From Rhodobacteraceae bacterium UBA1957 (GTDB lineage Bacteria > Pseudomonadota > Alphaproteobacteria > Rhodobacterales > Rhodobacteraceae): a DNA stretch of 6,560 nt. Of the stretch, positions 4,615 to 6,560 are shown one piece after another. Each line of letters begins with the position of its first letter. Positions within the stretch are counted from its first letter, which is position 1. The stretch spans positions 1-6,560 of the forward strand of contig DDEJ01000127.1 of the NCBI GenBank assembly GCA_002336405.1, in the 5' to 3' direction. The notes beneath the pieces were generated by a model, which saw only the letters and a program-made list of their open reading frames with translations, was not told where the DNA came from and did not search any database. Both the position numbers and the translations under genes were made by a program.

Positions 4615-6560
4615 TTGATTCAAACTTTATCCGACGCCCTGGCTCAACAGGGCTATGACACACTCACGCCTGTACAAGAGGCGGTGTCAGACCCTGCGCT
4701 TGAGACCACTGATCTGTTGGTATCGGCACAAACCGGATCGGGCAAGACTGTCGGTTTTGGCTTGGCCATCGCACCAAACCTTTTGGTAGACAGTCTGCAG
4801 TTCACCGCCGCAAGCGCGCCGCTGGCGCTGGTGATCGCCCCGACGCGAGAACTTGCATTGCAGGTAAAACGCGAATTGGCCTGGCTCTATGCCAAGGCCG
4901 GCGCAGTCTTGGCCTCTTGTGTGGGTGGGATGGACATGCGCGATGAACGACGCGCACTGGCGCGCGGCGCTCATATCGTTGTCGCCACACCGGGGCGCCT
5001 GCGTGATCACATTCAGCGCGGATCCCTGGATATGACGGCATTGCGGGCTGTGGTGCTGGACGAGGCTGACGAAATGCTTGACCTTGGCTTTCGTGAAGAT
5101 CTTGAGTTTATTCTGGGCGAAGCTCCTGAAAACCGCCGCACTTTGATGTTTTCGGCCACCGTACCGCGCGCAATCGCCACTCTCGCCCAGCATTATCAAA
5201 AACAAGCCGTTCGGATCGCCACCGCGAGCGAGACCAGCCAGCACAGCGATATTGAATATCGCGCCCTAAGCGTGGCCATGCGCGACAGTGAAAACGCCAT
5301 CATCAACGTCTTACGCTATTACGAGGCCCCAAATGCCATCGTATTTTGCAACACCAGAGCCATGGTCAACCGGCTGACAACACGGTTTTCAAACCGCGGT
5401 TTTTCAGTGGTGGCACTGTCAGGGGAATTGACCCAGAACGAACGCACGCATGCGCTGCAATCCATGCGGGATGGTCGGGCACGGGTCTGTGTGGCGACAG
5501 ATGTCGCCGCACGGGGTATCGACCTGCCCAATCTTGAATTGGTGATCCATGCAGAATTGCCCACAAATTTTGAAACTCTGCTGCACCGCTCGGGGCGCAC
5601 CGGCCGTGCCGGTCGCAAAGGCGTCAGCACCCTGATTGTACCCGCCAAAAACCGTAGCAAGGCCCAGCGCCTGTTGAAAATGGCAAAAGTTACGGCAGAA
5701 TGGGCCGCCCCGCCTTCGGCGGATGAGGTGACAGAACGCGATCAACTCCGCCTGCTGGAGGATCCAACCTGGCAAGAGCCGGTCGCAGAAGGCGAGCGTG
5801 ATTTTGTCCAAAAATTAACCGAACTTTATTCCGCCGACCAAATCGCCGCCGCCTACATGCGGCTTTACGCAGGGCGCACCTCTGCCCCCGAAGATCTGGA
5901 TCCCGCCCCACAGGAAGAGGCCCGCAAACCCCGCACCGAATTCGGTGCGTCGGTCTGGTTTGCCGTCTCGCAAGGCCGCGCTGACGGCGCCGAGCCACGG
6001 CGCCTGCTGCCAATGGTGTGCAATGCCGGAAACATCACCAAAGACGATATCGGGGCAATCCGCATCCAGCAGAGCGAAAGCTTTGTTGAAATTCGCCAAG
6101 AAAGTGCTGCGGCCTTTGAAGCCGCAGTGGGGCCGGGCGGAAAACTTGAAGACAATATTCGCTTGCGCAAATTGGACAAAGCACCGGATCTGAGCCAGTC
6201 GCCGCGCGAACCGCGCTCTGATTATAAGGGCAAAAAGCCGTCATCCGGTCCACGCGCTGCATCGGCGTCTCGGCCGCAGTCATCGCCACGACCGCACGCG
6301 CCTTCACGGCCGAAACCTGGGGCAAAACCGCGCGATGCGCGTCCTGACTTTAGTGAAAACCGCAAGCCACGTGATGTAAAAACAGAACGCAGCAAGCCAG
6401 ATCCACGCCCCGAACGGACCCGTCCCGAAGGCGTGGTCGAGCCGCGCAAACCCAAAAAGCCCGCCGGCGCAAAGCCACAACCCGCGCATAAAAAAGCGGC
6501 CTATGCCAATGACAAGCCCAAAGCGGCCCCGAAAGACGGGCCAAAACCGGGTGGATATAA
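4615..6560 (+). CDS. DEAD-box ATP-dependent RNA helicase with DbpA-type RNA-binding domain (3' end outside window)
   Basis: At least 648 residues of a cytoplasmic RNA helicase of the DeaD/CsdA-DbpA type, a family that unwinds short RNA duplexes in ribosome assembly and mRNA turnover. All core motifs are present: Q-motif around GYDTLTPVQ (13-21), motif I AQTGSGKT (38-45), Ia PTREL (76-80), Ib TPGR (125-128), II DEAD (149-152), III SAT (180-182), IV IVFCNTR (242-248), V ATDVAARGID (294-303) and VI HRSGRTGRAG (324-333). Residues 443-520 look like the DbpA RNA-binding domain (GNITKDDIGAIRI; the ESFVEI strand). From about 525 the chain is a disordered basic tail rich in Pro, Lys, Arg and Ser. The start is TTG 4615. 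The last complete codon is Tyr at 6556-6558, and the frame is still open: the final bases AA cannot begin a stop codon. The TAA spelled by the last three bases is out of frame. Confidence 0.95.
   Translation, partial: MIQTLSDALAQQGYDTLTPVQEAVSDPALETTDLLVSAQTGSGKTVGFGLAIAPNLLVDSLQFTAASAPLALVIAPTRELALQVKRELAWLYAKAGAVLASCVGGMDMRDERRALARGAHIVVATPGRLRDHIQRGSLDMTALRAVVLDEADEMLDLGFREDLEFILGEAPENRRTLMFSATVPRAIATLAQHYQKQAVRIATASETSQHSDIEYRALSVAMRDSENAIINVLRYYEAPNAIVFCNTRAMVNRLTTRFSNRGFSVVALSGELTQNERTHALQSMRDGRARVCVATDVAARGIDLPNLELVIHAELPTNFETLLHRSGRTGRAGRKGVSTLIVPAKNRSKAQRLLKMAKVTAEWAAPPSADEVTERDQLRLLEDPTWQEPVAEGERDFVQKLTELYSADQIAAAYMRLYAGRTSAPEDLDPAPQEEARKPRTEFGASVWFAVSQGRADGAEPRRLLPMVCNAGNITKDDIGAIRIQQSESFVEIRQESAAAFEAAVGPGGKLEDNIRLRKLDKAPDLSQSPREPRSDYKGKKPSSGPRAASASRPQSSPRPHAPSRPKPGAKPRDARPDFSENRKPRDVKTERSKPDPRPERTRPEGVVEPRKPKKPAGAKPQPAHKKAAYANDKPKAAPKDGPKPGGY

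Noticed and set aside
6558..6560. TAA at the window edge as the helicase stop
   Set aside because: Out of frame. The reading frame gives TAT at 6556-6558 followed by AA, which cannot begin a stop codon.

Overview
The window reads as chromosomal DNA of an alphaproteobacterium, most likely a Rhodobacterales (Roseobacter-type) species. This is inferred from the gene families (an UMF1-type MFS transporter, a short ArfB, a periplasmic CPYC thiol oxidoreductase with a helical N-terminal region, a DEAD-box helicase with a DbpA-type RNA-binding domain and a long basic tail), from moderate GC and from TTGAC-type -35 boxes. No marker gene fixes the genus. Every gene I can support lies on the + strand. 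There are no tRNA or rRNA genes, insertion sequences or CRISPR arrays.

Layout. (1) Positions 2-274 hold the last 90 codons of an unrecognised gene that enters from the left edge. It is more AT-rich than the rest. (2) An intergenic stretch (275-438) precedes an apparent two-gene operon: an UMF1/ATG22-like transporter (439-1803) and, 3 bases on, a penicillin-insensitive murein endopeptidase, MepA (1807-2706). A terminator overlaps the mepA stop codon. (3) Positions 2715-3086 have no conventional gene but are dense in signals: a TTGACA box, a near-perfect Shine-Dalgarno sequence, an 18-codon GTG-initiated mini-ORF, an exact 8-nt complement of that Shine-Dalgarno about 110 nt downstream, and a 10-bp terminator with six T's. 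This looks like a small RNA or mini-mRNA, or an attenuator leader for the next gene. (4) arfB (3087-3512) encodes the GGQ-containing ribosome-rescue hydrolase. (5) A promoter-like element and a 16-bp tandem repeat precede a secreted DsbA/ScsC-like thiol oxidoreductase (3661-4389). (6) After a 225-base gap, a large DEAD-box RNA helicase starts at TTG 4615 and is still open at the right edge.

Functionally the genes fall into envelope work (MepA cleaves peptidoglycan cross-links, the DsbA-like protein handles periplasmic thiols, the transporter sits in the inner membrane) and RNA or translation work (ArfB, the helicase, and the Shine-Dalgarno/anti-Shine-Dalgarno element). MepA has six cysteines and so would be a plausible client of a periplasmic disulfide system, but only adjacency suggests that link. 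The most unusual item is the 2796-3015 element upstream of arfB.
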